Shown here: in pieces, positions 1-13,500 of the stretch | How the letters are laid out: every line of letters starts with the position of its first letter | How positions within the stretch are numbered: the first letter of the stretch is position 1 | From: Pyrenopolyporus hunteri | Taxonomy: Eukaryota > Ascomycota > Sordariomycetes > Xylariales > Hypoxylaceae | Length of the DNA: 64,000 nt | NCBI GenBank assembly: GCA_902806595.1 | Contig: CADCXC010000037.1 | Location: 1,240,001-1,304,000, forward strand | Reading direction: 5' to 3' | Notes under the pieces: generated by a model | What the model was told of the DNA's origin: nothing | Databases searched by the model: none | What the model saw: the letters and a program-made list of their open reading frames with translations, nothing else | Made by a program: the position numbers and the translations under genes

Positions 1-229
1 CAGAAATAGAAATTGGGGGAAGCCTGCGTGCCGTTTGATTCGCCAGGTACCCCCATAGCCCCCACGCTCCCTTTGAAATAATTAAGCGGTAGCTACATAT
101 ATTAGTCCCTTACTCTTCTATATGATTTCGATTCCACTGCCCCAGGGAGTAGCGATTCCCTTTTTCTCGGATTGTATAAATCGTATCTAGGAAGTCTTCG
201 TACACTTAACCTCTTTAAATATAAAAATT
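1..229. other. Left edge, no gene seen
   Basis: Mixed-composition sequence with ordinary C and G content. It changes abruptly to extreme A+T at about position 230. I see no coding region, RNA or repeat here. Confidence 0.5.
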
Positions 230-763
230 CATAACTCCACCCTTTTAAACGGTATAAATCTGAAATAAATTTTACTAAATAAAATAAAATTAACTGATTT
301 TAACGGTATAGTTTTTATAAAAATAATTATATTTTAAAAAAAAATAAAAATAAAAATACGTTATTTTATTTTTATTAATAAAATTTTAATCGTAAATAAC
401 TTTTAATTTAATACGTTATATATATAATTATAATTATTATAAAATTATATAAAATTTAAAGTTTTTATTAATATAAGTTTTATTATTTAAAAGTTAATAA
501 TAAATATTTAAAAATAAAATTAAAAAAATTTTTATAAATATTATAATAACGTATAAATTTAAATTAATTATTTTTAAAATTTTATTTTTAAACGTAAAAT
601 AAAATCTTAAATATAATATTAAAATTTCCCGATAAAAAATAAAAAATTCGTTAAAATAAAAATAAAAAATAAAAAATAATATTAAAATATAATATATATT
701 TAACATTTTATTAAAAATATAAAACGTTAATAAAAATCTTCGAAATTTTATATTTAAATTTTT

Positions 764-768
764 CGATA
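764..768. repeat. Target-site duplication of element A, left
   Basis: The 5-bp sequence CGATA lies immediately before the left LTR and is repeated exactly after the right LTR at 13074-13078. Five-base duplications are typical of LTR-retrotransposon integrases. This fixes the outer ends of copy A. Confidence 0.8.
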
Positions 769-979
769 TATTAATAGGTACGTACGTAAATAAAATAAAA
801 AATAACAGTAAAAATAAACGCGATATAATAAAATTAATATTATATAAATTATTTAAAAAAAAAATATTTAATAAAAAAATCATAGAAAAAGTCTTTTTTA
901 TATAAACGAAAATATATAAGTATTTTTTTTTTAAAATATATATTACGAAATAATACGTATATAAATTAATTAATTATTA
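769..979 (+). repeat. Left LTR of element A (~211 bp)
   Basis: Aligns by eye along its length with 12862-13073 in the same orientation, and with 6634-6847 and 12578-12793 in the opposite orientation. Differences are mostly C/T or G/A. It retains two non-CpG G/C positions, in CATAG near 882 and AGTC near 890, that are lost in the right LTR, so this copy is slightly less mutated. Confidence 0.85.
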
Positions 980-3900
980 TTTATTTTATTTTTTTTTCGT
1001 AATTAATTAATTACGAATTATTAATTAAATTTTTCGTTTTATTTATTTTTTTAATCGTAAATTAATTTAATTATTTTTTATTAAATTTTTTATAATTTTA
1101 TTAAAAAACGCTTTCGTTATTACGTCCGTAAAATTACACGACTTATATATTTATCGAATATTATTAATTTTTTAATTTTTATATAATTATTTTAACATTA
1201 TTAAATCGATTATTAATTTTTTTTCGTTAATGTTTTTTATTTATATTAAATATTAATATAACGATAAAAAGTCGATATATAAAACGAAAAAAATTTTAAA
1301 AAATAAAAAATATTTTAAAATAATATTAATCGTATAATAAATAACGTAGTTAACGTCGAAATTTTAAACCATTTTATAAATTTTATTAATAAATACGTTA
1401 CGAATAATTCGTTTATATTTAATAAATAATTAATAAATAATATTATTAATAATTTATATTTTATTATTTCGATTAATAAAACTTTTATTATTTAAAATAA
1501 TAATATATTCGATTTACGAATTTAAATTTTTATTATTCGTAAAAAATTTATCGATAAAAATATAAAAGCGTAAATTTTAAAAATTTAATTCGATATAATA
1601 AAATTTACGTATTTAATTATTTATTTATTATTTAATTTTAACGTTAAAAACTTTAATTTTTTTAAATTCGAATTCGATATATTAAACCGTTATAAAATAA
1701 TTAAAAATTACTTCGAATTAATATATAAAAGCGATATATATATTTCGAATTCGTTATTTTATAAATTTTTTAATTATATCGAAAGTTTTAATATTTAATA
1801 ATTTAAATTTTTCGATTTAATTTTTTTAAATAATCGTTACATTAAAATTTTTATCGTAAATTATAATATATAAATTATTAAAATCTTCGATTTCGAAGTT
1901 TATAATTTTTTAAAAACGCGTTTTAATTTTAATTTTATTAAAAATTTTATTTTTAATAATAAAAAAATCCATAATATCGACGTTAAAAATATTATTTATT
2001 TAAAAATTAATAAATTCGAATAGATTCGAATTTATTATAAATAAATAAAAATCGAAAATTAATAGTTTTATTCGTAATTTTTATTAATAATAACGCGAAT
2101 AAATTTTAAATTAATAAATATTTAATTTCGCGAAATTATATAAAAATTTAATTATTTATAATAATATTTTTTTAAAATATTTATTTTTAAATTCGATTAA
2201 TAAATATATAAAAATAATTTTTTATATCGATGTTTTAAATTAAATATAAATTATTATAATATTTCGAATTATAATTTTTATTTTTTTACGACGTAATATA
2301 AACGTTAAAATTAATATAATACGTTAATTAATTTTTTAAATAATAAATATATACGTTATAATATATTTTTTATCGAAATTATTATAATTTTAAATTATTA
2401 AATGAAATTTTTTATATAATACGACGATATTTTTACTTTTAATTTTACGAATTATTCGTAATTTAAAAATCGTAACGTTTCGATATATAATTATATCGTA
2501 AATTTTTAAACGTAAAATATTTTTTTCGAATAAAACGTTAAATTTTTTTATATTCGATATTTTATAAAGTTTTTTTTATATAATAATTTTTTTATTTATT
2601 TATAATTTAATAACGAAAATAAAATTTTTTTATTTTTTATTAATAATATATAATTTAACGATATAAAAAAAATCGTAAATATATATAAAATTTTCCTTCG
2701 AAATAATTTAATAATTATTAAAATTAAAAATTAACGCGAATAATTCGATTTTAAATTTTTTAAATAATATTAAGTTTTTTTTTAATTAAATATACGGTTT
2801 AATATAAGAGTTTTTAAACGTAAATATTTCGTTCGAAATATTAAAAACGACGATAATATTTTTATTTAATATCGTAATAATTTTATAAAAACTTTTTTAT
2901 TTTTTTTTTTTATAAACGAGTATTTTATTATCGATAGAAAATAATATAGGAAAAATTTTTTATATATTAAAGTTATTACGTATATTTAATATATTTTTTA
3001 CGAAACGTTATATTTTAATTTTTTTAATTTTTATTATCGCTTTTTAAACGACTTATATCTTTTAAATTTATACGAAAATAAAAAGTAAATTTATATTAAT
3101 TTTAAAGTAAACGTCGAATATAAAAAATATAAATATTAAATTATTAAAATTAACGATATCGTTAATTATTTTAATAATTATTTATAATCGAATTATACGT
3201 AAATTTAAGCTTTAAAATTTATCGATAATAATTTCGTATATTTTACGAATAAGATTATAATATTTTTCGATTTTATTAATAAGTTAATATATTTCGATAA
3301 ATATTTAATAATAAATAATTTTAATAATATAAACTTTATTTCGAAATTCGATATTATCGAAATTTATATCGATATTATATATAATAATATTCGAAGATTC
3401 GAAATAAATATTAATTTAATATTATTTTAATATATTTTAAATTTTTTTAATAAAAATAATTTTTATAAAACGAATAATTTAAAATTTTATAACGGCGTTA
3501 ATTATATATAAAACGGAACGTTCGTTTAAATATATAATATTAACGATAACTTCGTAATTAAAATTTACGTTAAAATTTTTTAAATTAAATTTAAATTTTT
3601 AAAAAGTTTTATTTTTAATTTAATAATAGTAATAAAATTTATTAATTTTTTTAATATTTTTAATATTAACGTTATAATTTATTTTATTTAAAAAAATATA
3701 TAATTTAATTATAAAAAGGTAATTAAATCGAATATAAATACGACGTAATTCGAATTTCGTAAAAAAAATTATATTATCGAAATAAAATTATAAATGTTTT
3801 TATTTACGAATAACGATAATAATAATATTATTTTTTTCGATTAATTAATTCGTAACGTTATTTAAATAAATATTTAATCGATTTATATTTTTTAAATATA

Positions 3901-6628
3901 TAAAAAATAAAATGTTTAAATTTATAATATAAAAATCGATTAATTTAAATAAAACGTTAATCGTAATTATTTTTAATAATTTAATTAAAAAATCGTTTTT
4001 AAATTTAATATTAATTTTATCGATTCGATTATTATTTATTTTAAAATTTTAATCGAAAAAATTTTTTATAAAAATTTAATATTAATTTTTTTTTATAATA
4101 AATATTTTAATTACGTCGATATCGAAAATAATATTTTAAAAAATATTTTTAATATATCGATTTAAAATAAATATAATATTATTTTTTAATTTATTAATAA
4201 AAAAATAACGAAAAACGATTTAATATTAATATATTTAATTTATTAAATATATCGTAATTAATTAATATTAAAAATTAATTTTTTTCGTTTCGAAAACGAC
4301 GACGTTTTAATTATCGTTTTTCGATTTTAAGTTTTTTTATTTAATATTTTTATAATTCGTTAAAAACGTAATATATTTATTTTTATTTTTAATTTTTTAA
4401 ATTTATTAACGTTTTTTAATTTTTTTTATTTATTTTCGAAATATTTAATAAATTAATATTTTTTTTTATATATTTAATAACGACGTTTTTAAGTTTAAAT
4501 CGTTTTTTTTAATTAATATCGATTATTTTTATCGTTATAATAATATTTTCGTTTAATATAAAATTAATCGAAATTTTCGTCGTTATTGTCGTTAATTATA
4601 AATTAACGTATTTTTTTAATATTTTTAAAAATATTAATTAACGCGCGAAATTTATTAATTAATTTTTCGAATTAATATAATAAAATAAATAAAATATATT
4701 ATAATTAAAATATATTATAAATAATACGTTACGTAATTACGATAAATTATTATTTATTTTTAAAATTTTTTTTAAAAATATATTAATATAATATTAATTT
4801 ATTTAATATAATTTATAATATTTTAAAATTAAATTTTCCCTCGTTTTTTTTTTTCGATTTTAATATCGAAAAAAATAATCGAAATTTAATTATAATAATA
4901 TTAAATTTTATTTTACTTCGTATTAAAATGTCGTTTTATAATAAAATATATATTTGTAAAATATTAATAATAAAATACGTTATATAAAAAATAAATAATC
5001 GTTCGTTTAATAAAAATAATAAAAAATACGACGTAAAATTAAATTTAATATATTTTAATTATATAATATACGTTTAAAAAAAAACGAAATTTATTTTTTA
5101 AAATATTATAAAGTTTTTTAATATAATTATTTTTATTATTTTAAATTTTTTTAAAATAATCGACGATAATAAAAAAATATATTTTATTAAAAATTCGAAT
5201 AAAAAAAACGTTATAATAAATGTCGTTTTATTAATTTTCGACGAATATAAATATAAAGGTCGATTTAATTAATAAAAATTATAAAATCGTTTAAAAAAAA
5301 AATCGTAATTTTCGATATAATAATTTTTTTTTTTTAATACGACGTTTAATAAAATCGTTAATATTATATACGAATTATTCGATAACGATTCGAAAAATTT
5401 ATAAATATTTTTCGATAATAAAAATTAAAGTTATTTTTTTTATTAAAAATTAAAAATATATCGTTAATTATATTTTAATTCGATATATATTAATATAATA
5501 AAATATTAATTAATCGTAATAATTTAAAAAAACGTAATTATTTTTTAAAAAATAAAAGCGAAAAAAATAAATATATCGAATATTTACGGTTTTAATTAAA
5601 TATAAAAATTATTTTAAAAAATTTAAAACGACGAAAAAAAAATTCGTTATTAAAATTTAAATAAAAATTAAAATATAAATTACGTTACGAAGATTTAATT
5701 TAATAAAAAAAGTAATAATATATTAAATATCGATAATAAATTATTAATAATAAAAAAAAGTAGAAGCGGTTATTAAATAAATAATTTATAACGTTAATAA
5801 TATAAAATCGAAGGTAATTCGATCGAAATTATTAATATTTATAAATTTAATTTTTTTTAATTTTTTATTTATATTAACGTTATAAAATAAAAAATTATTA
5901 ACCGGTTTTATATCGTAATATAAATATAATTTAACGTAAATATTAAAAGGTAAATCGTATTTTTATTAATATAATATATCGACGTTTTTTATATTAAAAC
6001 GTTAAATTATTTACGTTTAATACGTTTTAATTTATCGTAGTTTTATTTAAAAAATTTACGTATCGATATAAAATTAATTAAAATTTCCGTTATATTAATA
6101 TTATTTTTATTTATATAAATATTTTTTTATATAAATATATATTTTAATATAATTTTAAATTAACGTAATATAATTACGAAATTTTTTATTATAAAATTTT
6201 TAAACTATTTTTAATATTTTTTTAAAATATTTTTAATTATACGAACGTATAATTTATTTTTATTTATAACGGTTAAATTTTTTAAAAAAAATAATATTTA
6301 TATCGTTTTTTATTTTTCGATAATAATTTAAAAATTAATTTTTTTTTATTTTAAAATTTCGTAATCGAATTATTAATTAAAAAACGTACGATTATTAAAA
6401 ATATATTTTATTAATTTAACGAATTTTTTTTTAATATTTCGTTCGATCGAATCGAATTTTTTAATATAAATTTACATTTAAATCGAATTTTTAATTTTTT
6501 ACGATATAATAAATATAAAAAATTTAAAAAAATTAAAAATAACGAAACGATATTTTATTATAAATAAAATAATATCGTATAAAAAAAAAGTATTAATATT
6601 ATATATATTATTACGATAAAAATTTTTC

Positions 6629-6633
6629 GTATT
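6629..6633. repeat. Target-site duplication of element B, left
   Basis: GTATT directly precedes B. The matching right-hand pentamer at 12794-12798 is ATATT. They differ by one G/A transition, consistent with mutation after insertion. Joining the two flanks restores continuity with B's own internal sequence read in reverse. Confidence 0.65.
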
Positions 6634-6847
6634 TAATAGTTAATTAATTTATATATATATTATTTTATAATACGTACTTTAAAAAAAAAATATCGATATA
6701 TTTTCGTTTATATAAAAAAAATTTTTTTTACGATTTTTTTATTAAATATTTTTTTTTTTTAGATAATTTATATAATATTAATTTTATTTTATTACGTTTA
6801 ATTTTATTATTATTTTTTTATTTTATTTACGTATATATTTATTAATA
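6634..6847 (-). repeat. Left LTR of element B (~214 bp)
   Basis: Reverse complement of the A LTRs, beginning TAATAG and ending TATTAATA. Differences from the other three copies are mostly C/T or G/A. Confidence 0.8.
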
Positions 6848-9800
6848 TTAATTAATATTATTAAAATTAATAATATAAATTAATAAAATTAAAAAAATTA
6901 TTATTATAATAATATAAAAAACTTTTATCGTAATAATATATATGATAATAATACTTTTTTTTTATATAATATTTTTTTATTTATATTAAAATATTATTTT
7001 ATTATATTAAATTTCTTTAAATTTATAATATTTATTATATCGTAAAAAATTAAAAATTCGATTTAAACGTAAACCTATATTAAAAAATTCGATTTAATCG
7101 AACGAAATATTAAAAAAAAATTCGTTAAATTAATAAAATACATTTTTAATAATCGTACATTTTTTAATTAATAATTTAATTATAAAATTTTAAAATAAAA
7201 AAAAATTAATTTTTAAATTATTATCGAAAAATAAAAAATAATATAAATATTATTTTTTTTAAAAAATTTAATCGTTATAAATAAAAATAAATTATATATT
7301 TATATAATAAAAAATATTTTAAAAAAATATTAAAAATAATTTAAAGATTTTATAATAAAAAATTTCGTAATTATATTACGTTAATTTAAAATTATATTAA
7401 AATATACGTTTATATAAAAAAATATTTATATAAATAAAAATAATATTAATATAATAAAAACTTTAATTAATTTTATATCGATACGTAAATTTTTTAAATA
7501 AAATTATAATAAATTAAAACGTGTTAAACGTAAATAATTTAACGTTTTAATATAAAAAATATTAATATATTACATCGATAAAAATATGATTTATTTTTCG
7601 ATATTTACGTCGAATTATATTTACGTTACGATATAAAAACGATTAATGATTTTCCATTTAATAACGTTAATATAAATAAAAAATTAAAAAAGATTAAATT
7701 TATAAACGTCGATAATTTTAATTAAATTACTTTTAATATTATATTATTAATATTATAAATTACTTATTTAATAACCGTTTTTACTTTCTTTTATTATTAA
7801 TAATTCGTCGTCGATATTTAATATATTATCGCCTTTTTTATTAAATTAAACCCCCGCGATATAATTTACGTTTTAACCTTTATTTAAACTTTAATAATAA
7901 ATTTTTTTTTCGTCGTTTTAAATCCCTTTAAATAATTTTCGCATTTAATTTAAACTTTAAATATTTAATACATTTATTTTTTTTACCCCCGTATTTATTT
8001 AATTAAAAATAACCGTATATTTTTAAATTATTACAATTAATTAATATTTTATTATTTTAATTTACGTTAAATTATAAAAATATAATTAACGATATATTTT
8101 TAATTTTTAATAAAAAAAATAATTTTAATTTTTGTTATTAAAAAATATTTATAAATTTTTCGAATCGTTATTAAATAATTTATATATAATATTAACGATT
8201 TTATTAAATATTATATTAAAAAAAAATTATTATATTAAAAATTACGATTTTTTTTTTTAAATAATTTTATAATTTTTATTAATTAAATCGACTTTTATAT
8301 TTATATTCGTCGAAAATTAATAAAACGATATTTATTATAACGTTTTTTTTATTTAAATTTTTAATAAAATATATTTTTTAATTATTATCGACTATTTTAA
8401 AAAAATTTAAAATAATAAAAATAATTATATCGAAAAATTTTATAACGTTTTAAAAAATAAATTTCGTTTTTTTTTTAAACGTATATTATATAATTAATAT
8501 TTATTAAATTTAATTTTATATCGTATTTTTTATTATTTTTATTAAATAAACGATTATTTATTTTTTATATAATATATTTTATCATTAATATTTTATAAAT
8601 ATATATTTTATTATAAAATAACATTTTAACATAAAATAAAATAAAATTTAATATTATTATAATTAAATTTCGATTATTTTTTTAATATTAAAATTTAAAA
8701 AAAAAAACGAAAAAAAATTCGATTTTAAAATATTATAAATAATATTAAATAAATTAATATTATATTAATATATTTTTAAAAAAAATTTTAAAAATAAATA
8801 ATAATTTATCGTAATTACGTAATACGTTATTTATAATATATTTTAATTATAATATATTTTATTTATTTCGTTATATTAATTCGAAAAATTAATTAATAAA
8901 TTTTATATATTAATCGATATTTTTAAAAATATTAAAAAAATACGTTAATTTTTAATTAATAACGATAACGATAAAAACTTCGATTAATTTTATATTAAAT
9001 GAAAATATTATCGTAACGATAAAAGTAGTTAATATTAATCGAAAAAAACGACTTAAATTTAAAAATATCGTTATTAAATATATAAAAAAAAAATATTAAT
9101 TTATTAAACATTTTAAAAAAAAATAAAAAAAAATTAAAAAACGTTAATAAATTTAAAAATTTAAAAATAAAAGTAAATATATTACGTTTTTAACGAATTA
9201 TAAAAATATTAAATAAAAAAACTCGAAATCGAAAAATAACGATTAAAACGTTACCGTTTTCGAAATAAAAAAAATCGACTTTTAATATTAATTAATTGTA
9301 ATATATTTAATAAATTAAATATATTAATATCGAATCGTTTTTTATTATTTTTTTATTAATAAATTAAAAAATAATATTATATTTATTTTAAATCGATATA
9401 TTAAAAATATTTTTTAAAATATTATTTTCGATATCGACGTAATTAAAATATTTATTATAAAGAAAAATTAATATTAAACTTTTATAAAAATTTTTTTCGA
9501 TCGAAATTTTAAAATAAATAATAATCGAATCGATAAAATTAATATTAAATTTAAAAATAAATTTTTAATTAAATTATTAAAAACGATTACGATTAATGTT
9601 TTATTCGAATTAATTAATTTTTATATTATAAATTTAAACATTTTATTTTTTATATATTTAAAAAATATAAATCGATTAAATATTTATTTAAATAACGTTA
9701 TAAATTAATTAATCGAAAAAAATAATATTATTGTCGCCGTTATTCGTAAATAAAAATATTTATAATTTTATTTCGATAATACGATTTTTTTTACGAAATT

Positions 9801-12577
9801 CGAATTATATTATATTTATATTCGATTTAATTATTTTTTTATAATTAAATTATATATATTTTTTAAATAAAATAAATTATAACGTCGATATTAAAAATAT
9901 TAAAAAAATTAATAAATTTTATTATTATTATTAAATTAAAAATAAACTTTTTTAAAAATTTAAATTTAATTTAAAAAATTTTAATATAAATTTTAATTAC
10001 GAAATTATCGTTAATATTATATATTTAAATAAACGTTTTATTTTATATATAATTAACGTTGTTATAAAATTTTAAATTATTTATTTTATAAAAATTATTT
10101 TTATTAAAAAAATTTAAAATATATTAAAATAATGTTAAATTAATATTTATTTCGAATTTTTGAATATTATTATATATAATATCGATATAAACTTCGATAA
10201 TATTAAATTTCGAAATAAAACCTATATTATTAAAATTACTTATTATTAAATATTCGTTAAAATATATTAATTAATTAATAAAATCGAAAAATATTATAAC
10301 TTCGTTTATAAAACGTACGAAATTATTATCGATGAATTTTAAAATTTTAATTTACGCGTAATTCAATTATAAATAACTATTAAAATAATTAACAATATCG
10401 TTAACTTTAATAATTTAATACTTATATTTTTTATATTCGACACTTACTTTAAAATTAACATAAATTTACCCTTTACCCTCGTATAAATTTAAAAAATATA
10501 AATTATTTAAAAAATAATAACGAAAATTAAAAAAATTAAAATATAATATTTTATAAAAAATACTTTAAATATATATAATAACTTTAATATATAAAAAATT
10601 TTTTTTATATTACTTTTTATCGATAATAAAATATTCGTTTATAAAAAAAAAAAAAAATAAAAAAACTCTTATAAAATTATTATAATAATAAATAAAAATA
10701 TTACCGTCGTTTTTAATATTTTAAACGAAATATTTACGTTTAAAAATTCTTATATTAAACCGTATATTTAACTTCGAAAAAACCTCGTATCGTTTAAAAA
10801 ATTTAAAATTAAATTATTTATATTAACTTTTAATTTTAATAATTATTAAATTATTTCGAAAAAAAATTTTATATATATCGACGATTTTTTTAATATTATA
10901 AAATTATATATTATTAATAAAAAATAAAAAAATTTTATTTTTATTATTAAATTTCGAACGAATAAAAAAATCATTATATAAAAAAAATTTTATAAAATAT
11001 TAAATATAAAAAAATTTAATATTTTATTCGAAAAAAATATTTTACGTTTAAAAATTTATAATATAATTATATATCGAAACGTTATAATTTTTAAATTACA
11101 AATAATCCGTAAAATTAAAAATAAAAATATCGTCGCGTTATATAAAAAATTTCGTTTAATAATTTAAAGTTATAATAATTTCGATAAAAAATATATTATA
11201 ACGTACGTACCCATTATTTAAAAAATTAATTAACGTATTATATTAATTTTAACGTTTATATTACGTCGTAAAAAAATAAAAATTATAATTCGAAATATTA
11301 TAATAACTTACACCTAATTTAAAATATTAATATAAAAAATTATTTTTATATATTTATTAATTAAATTTAAAAATAAATACTTTAAAAAAATATTATTATA
11401 AATAATTAAATTTTTATATAATTTTACGAAATTAAATATTTATTAATTTAAAATTTATTTATATTATTATTAATAAAAATTATAAATAAAATTATTAATT
11501 TTCGACTTTTATTTATTTATAATAAACTCGAATTCGTTTAAATTTATTAATTTTTAAACGAATAATATTTTTAATATTAATATTATAAATTTTTTTATTA
11601 TAAAAAATAAAATTTTTAATAAAATTAAAATTAAAATGTACCTTTAAAAAATTATAAATTTCGAAATCGAAAATTTTAATAATTTACGTATTATAGTTTA
11701 TAATAAAAATTTTAACGTAACGATTATTTAAAAAAATTAAATTAAAAAATTTAAATTATTAAATATTAAAACTTTTAATATAATTAAAAAATTTATAAAA
11801 TAATAAATTTAAAATATATATATTGTTTTTATATATTAATTCGAAGTAACTTTTAATTATTTTATGGCGGTTTAATATTTCGAATTCGAACCTAAAAAAA
11901 TTAAAATTTTTAACGTTAAAATTAAATAATAAATAAATAATTAAATACGTAAATTTTATTATATCGAATTAAACTTTTAAAATTTACATTTTTATATTTT
12001 TATCGATAAATTTTTCGTAAATAATAAAAATTTAAATTTATAAATTAAATACGTTATTATATTAAATAATAAAAAACTTATTAATCGAAATAATAAAATA
12101 TAAATTATTAATAATATTATTTATTAATTATTTATTAAATGTAAATAAATCATTTATAATATATTTATTAATAAAATTTACGAAATAATTTAAAATTTCG
12201 ACGTTAATTACGTTATTTATTATACGATTAATATTATTTTAAAACGCTTTTTATTTTTTAAAACTTTTTTTATATTATATATCGATTTTTTATTATTATA
12301 TTAATATTTAATATAAATAAAAAACATTAACGAAAAAAAATTAATAATTAATTTTATAATTTTAAAATAATTCTATAAAAATCGAAAAATCGATAACATT
12401 TAATAAATATATAAATCGTATAATTTTACGGATATAATAATAAAAACGTTTTTTAATAAAATTATACGAAATTTAATAAAAAAAAATTAAATTAATTTAA
12501 AATTAAAAAAATAAATAAAACGAAAAATTTAATTAATAATTTGTAATTAATTAATTACGAAAAAAAAATAAAATAAA

Positions 12578-12793
12578 TAATAATTAATTAACTTATATAC
12601 GTATTATTTCGTAATATATACTTTAAAAAAAAAAATATCGATATATTTTCGTTTATATAAAAAAAACCTTTTTTACGATTTTTTTATTAAATATTTTTTC
12701 CTTTTTAAATAATTTATATAACATTAATTTTACTTTATCGCATTTAATTTTATTGTTATTTTTTTATTTTATTTACGTACGTATTTATTAATA
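12578..12793 (-). repeat. Right LTR of element B (~216 bp)
   Basis: Same orientation as 6634-6847. It keeps a few extra C positions (for example in TTCCTTTTT and TCGCATT) that are T in the left LTR, so RIP was uneven between the two ends. Confidence 0.8.
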
Positions 12794-12861
12794 ATATTAT
12801 TATAATAATAATTTTTTTAATTTTATTAATTTATATTATTAACTTTAATAATATTAATTAA

Positions 12862-13073
12862 TATTAATAAATACGTACGTAAATAAAATAAAAAATAATA
12901 ATAAAAATAAACGCGATATAATAAAATTAATATTATATAAATTATTTAAAAAAAAAATATTTAATAAAAAAATCGTAAAAAAAATTTTTTTTATATAAAC
13001 GAAAATATATAAATACTTTTTTTTTTAAAATATGTATTACGAAATAATACGTATATAAATTAATTAACTATTA
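12862..13073 (+). repeat. Right LTR of element A (~212 bp)
   Basis: Same orientation as 769-979 and followed directly by the duplication CGATA at 13074-13078. It was separated from the rest of A by the insertion of B. Confidence 0.83.
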
Positions 13074-13210
13074 CGATATTTAAATTAAATTATAAATATT
13101 TTTAACTTTTTAAAAATAATTTATTACGAGTATTATTTACGGTGTAAAATATTAAAAATTTTATTATTAAAAATAAAACGTTAATTCTTTTATAACATTA
13201 TAAACTGGAA

Positions 13211-13229
13211 GTCACCCCCGTGGGGTGAC
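13211..13229. other. Perfect 8-bp hairpin at the isochore edge
   Basis: GTCACCCC and GGGGTGAC are separated by the 3-base loop CGT. It is the first GC-rich sequence after the AT isochore and immediately precedes the minisatellites. No function is known to me. Confidence 0.6.
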
Positions 13230-13277
13230 ATAATAGCCCTCGGTTTTCTTCGAATTCTACGACTATTTCTATAGTCA

Positions 13278-13468
13278 TACACCTTCTAATACAACTGCCA
13301 ATACACCTTCTAATACAACTGCCAATACAGCTTCTAATACAGCTTCTAATACAGCTTCTAATACAGCTTCTAATACAGCTTCTAATACAGCTTCTAATAC
13401 AGCTTCTAATACAGCTTCTAATACAGCTTCTAATACAGCTTCTAATACAGCTTCTAATACACCTTTCG
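13278..13468. repeat. 12-bp minisatellite, unit CAGCTTCTAATA
   Basis: Two 24-bp variant units come first, then about eleven near-perfect 12-bp units. Twelve is a multiple of three, so every frame without a stop stays open and produces artificial ORFs with four-residue repeats (such as the minus-strand frames at 13198-13545 and 13275-13574). I treat these as non-coding. Confidence 0.9.
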
Positions 13469-13500
13469 TGGCACCCCTTAGCTTTTGCGAAAGACCACCC

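Larger units (their letters stand above)
6634..12793 (-). mobile_element. LTR retrotransposon copy B, RIP-degraded, nested inverted in copy A
   Basis: About 6160 bp with LTRs 6634-6847 and 12578-12793. Its internal region (about 6848-12577) is the reverse complement of A's internal region. For example, the inverted counterpart of the stretch near 4690 lies near 8870, and that of the stretch near 1000 lies near 12560. Stops fill all frames. Because B is intact and interrupts A, B inserted after A. Residual non-CpG cytosines cluster around 7760-8040 and 10370-10500. Confidence 0.85.
769..13073 (+). mobile_element. LTR retrotransposon copy A, RIP-degraded, interrupted by copy B
   Basis: Left LTR 769-979, internal region about 980-6633, then after the inserted copy B a ~70 bp internal remnant (12794-12861) and right LTR 12862-13073. 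Without B the element is about 6.15 kb, the same length as B. The LTRs begin TATTAATA and end CTATTA or ATTATTA, as expected if original TG...CA ends had their G and C changed to A and T. The 5-bp duplication CGATA flanks it. No pol domain can be read because of mutation, so superfamily (Gypsy or Copia) is undetermined, and I infer the orientation only from convention. Confidence 0.85.
230..13197. other. AT-rich, RIP-type isochore
   Basis: Extremely A+T-rich for about 13 kb, with stop codons in all frames. Remaining C and G are mostly CpG dinucleotides, as expected when cytosines in other contexts on both strands have become T. It contains two nested copies of an LTR element (769-13073). The same composition extends about 540 bp to the left and 120 bp to the right of the element, so either the flanks were mutated too or they belong to older repeats. 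The open frame at 494-883 (minus) is a low-complexity F/I/L/N/K product and is not a gene. Confidence 0.93.

Noticed and set aside
494..883. 129-residue open frame on the minus strand in the AT isochore
   Set aside because: Composition is F/I/L/N/K/Y only, lies across the LTR boundary and results from AT-rich sequence with few stops.
1..13200. CRISPR-like or centromere interpretation of the AT-rich inverted repeat
   Set aside because: No regular short repeats with spacers, and the structure is completely explained by two nested LTR elements.
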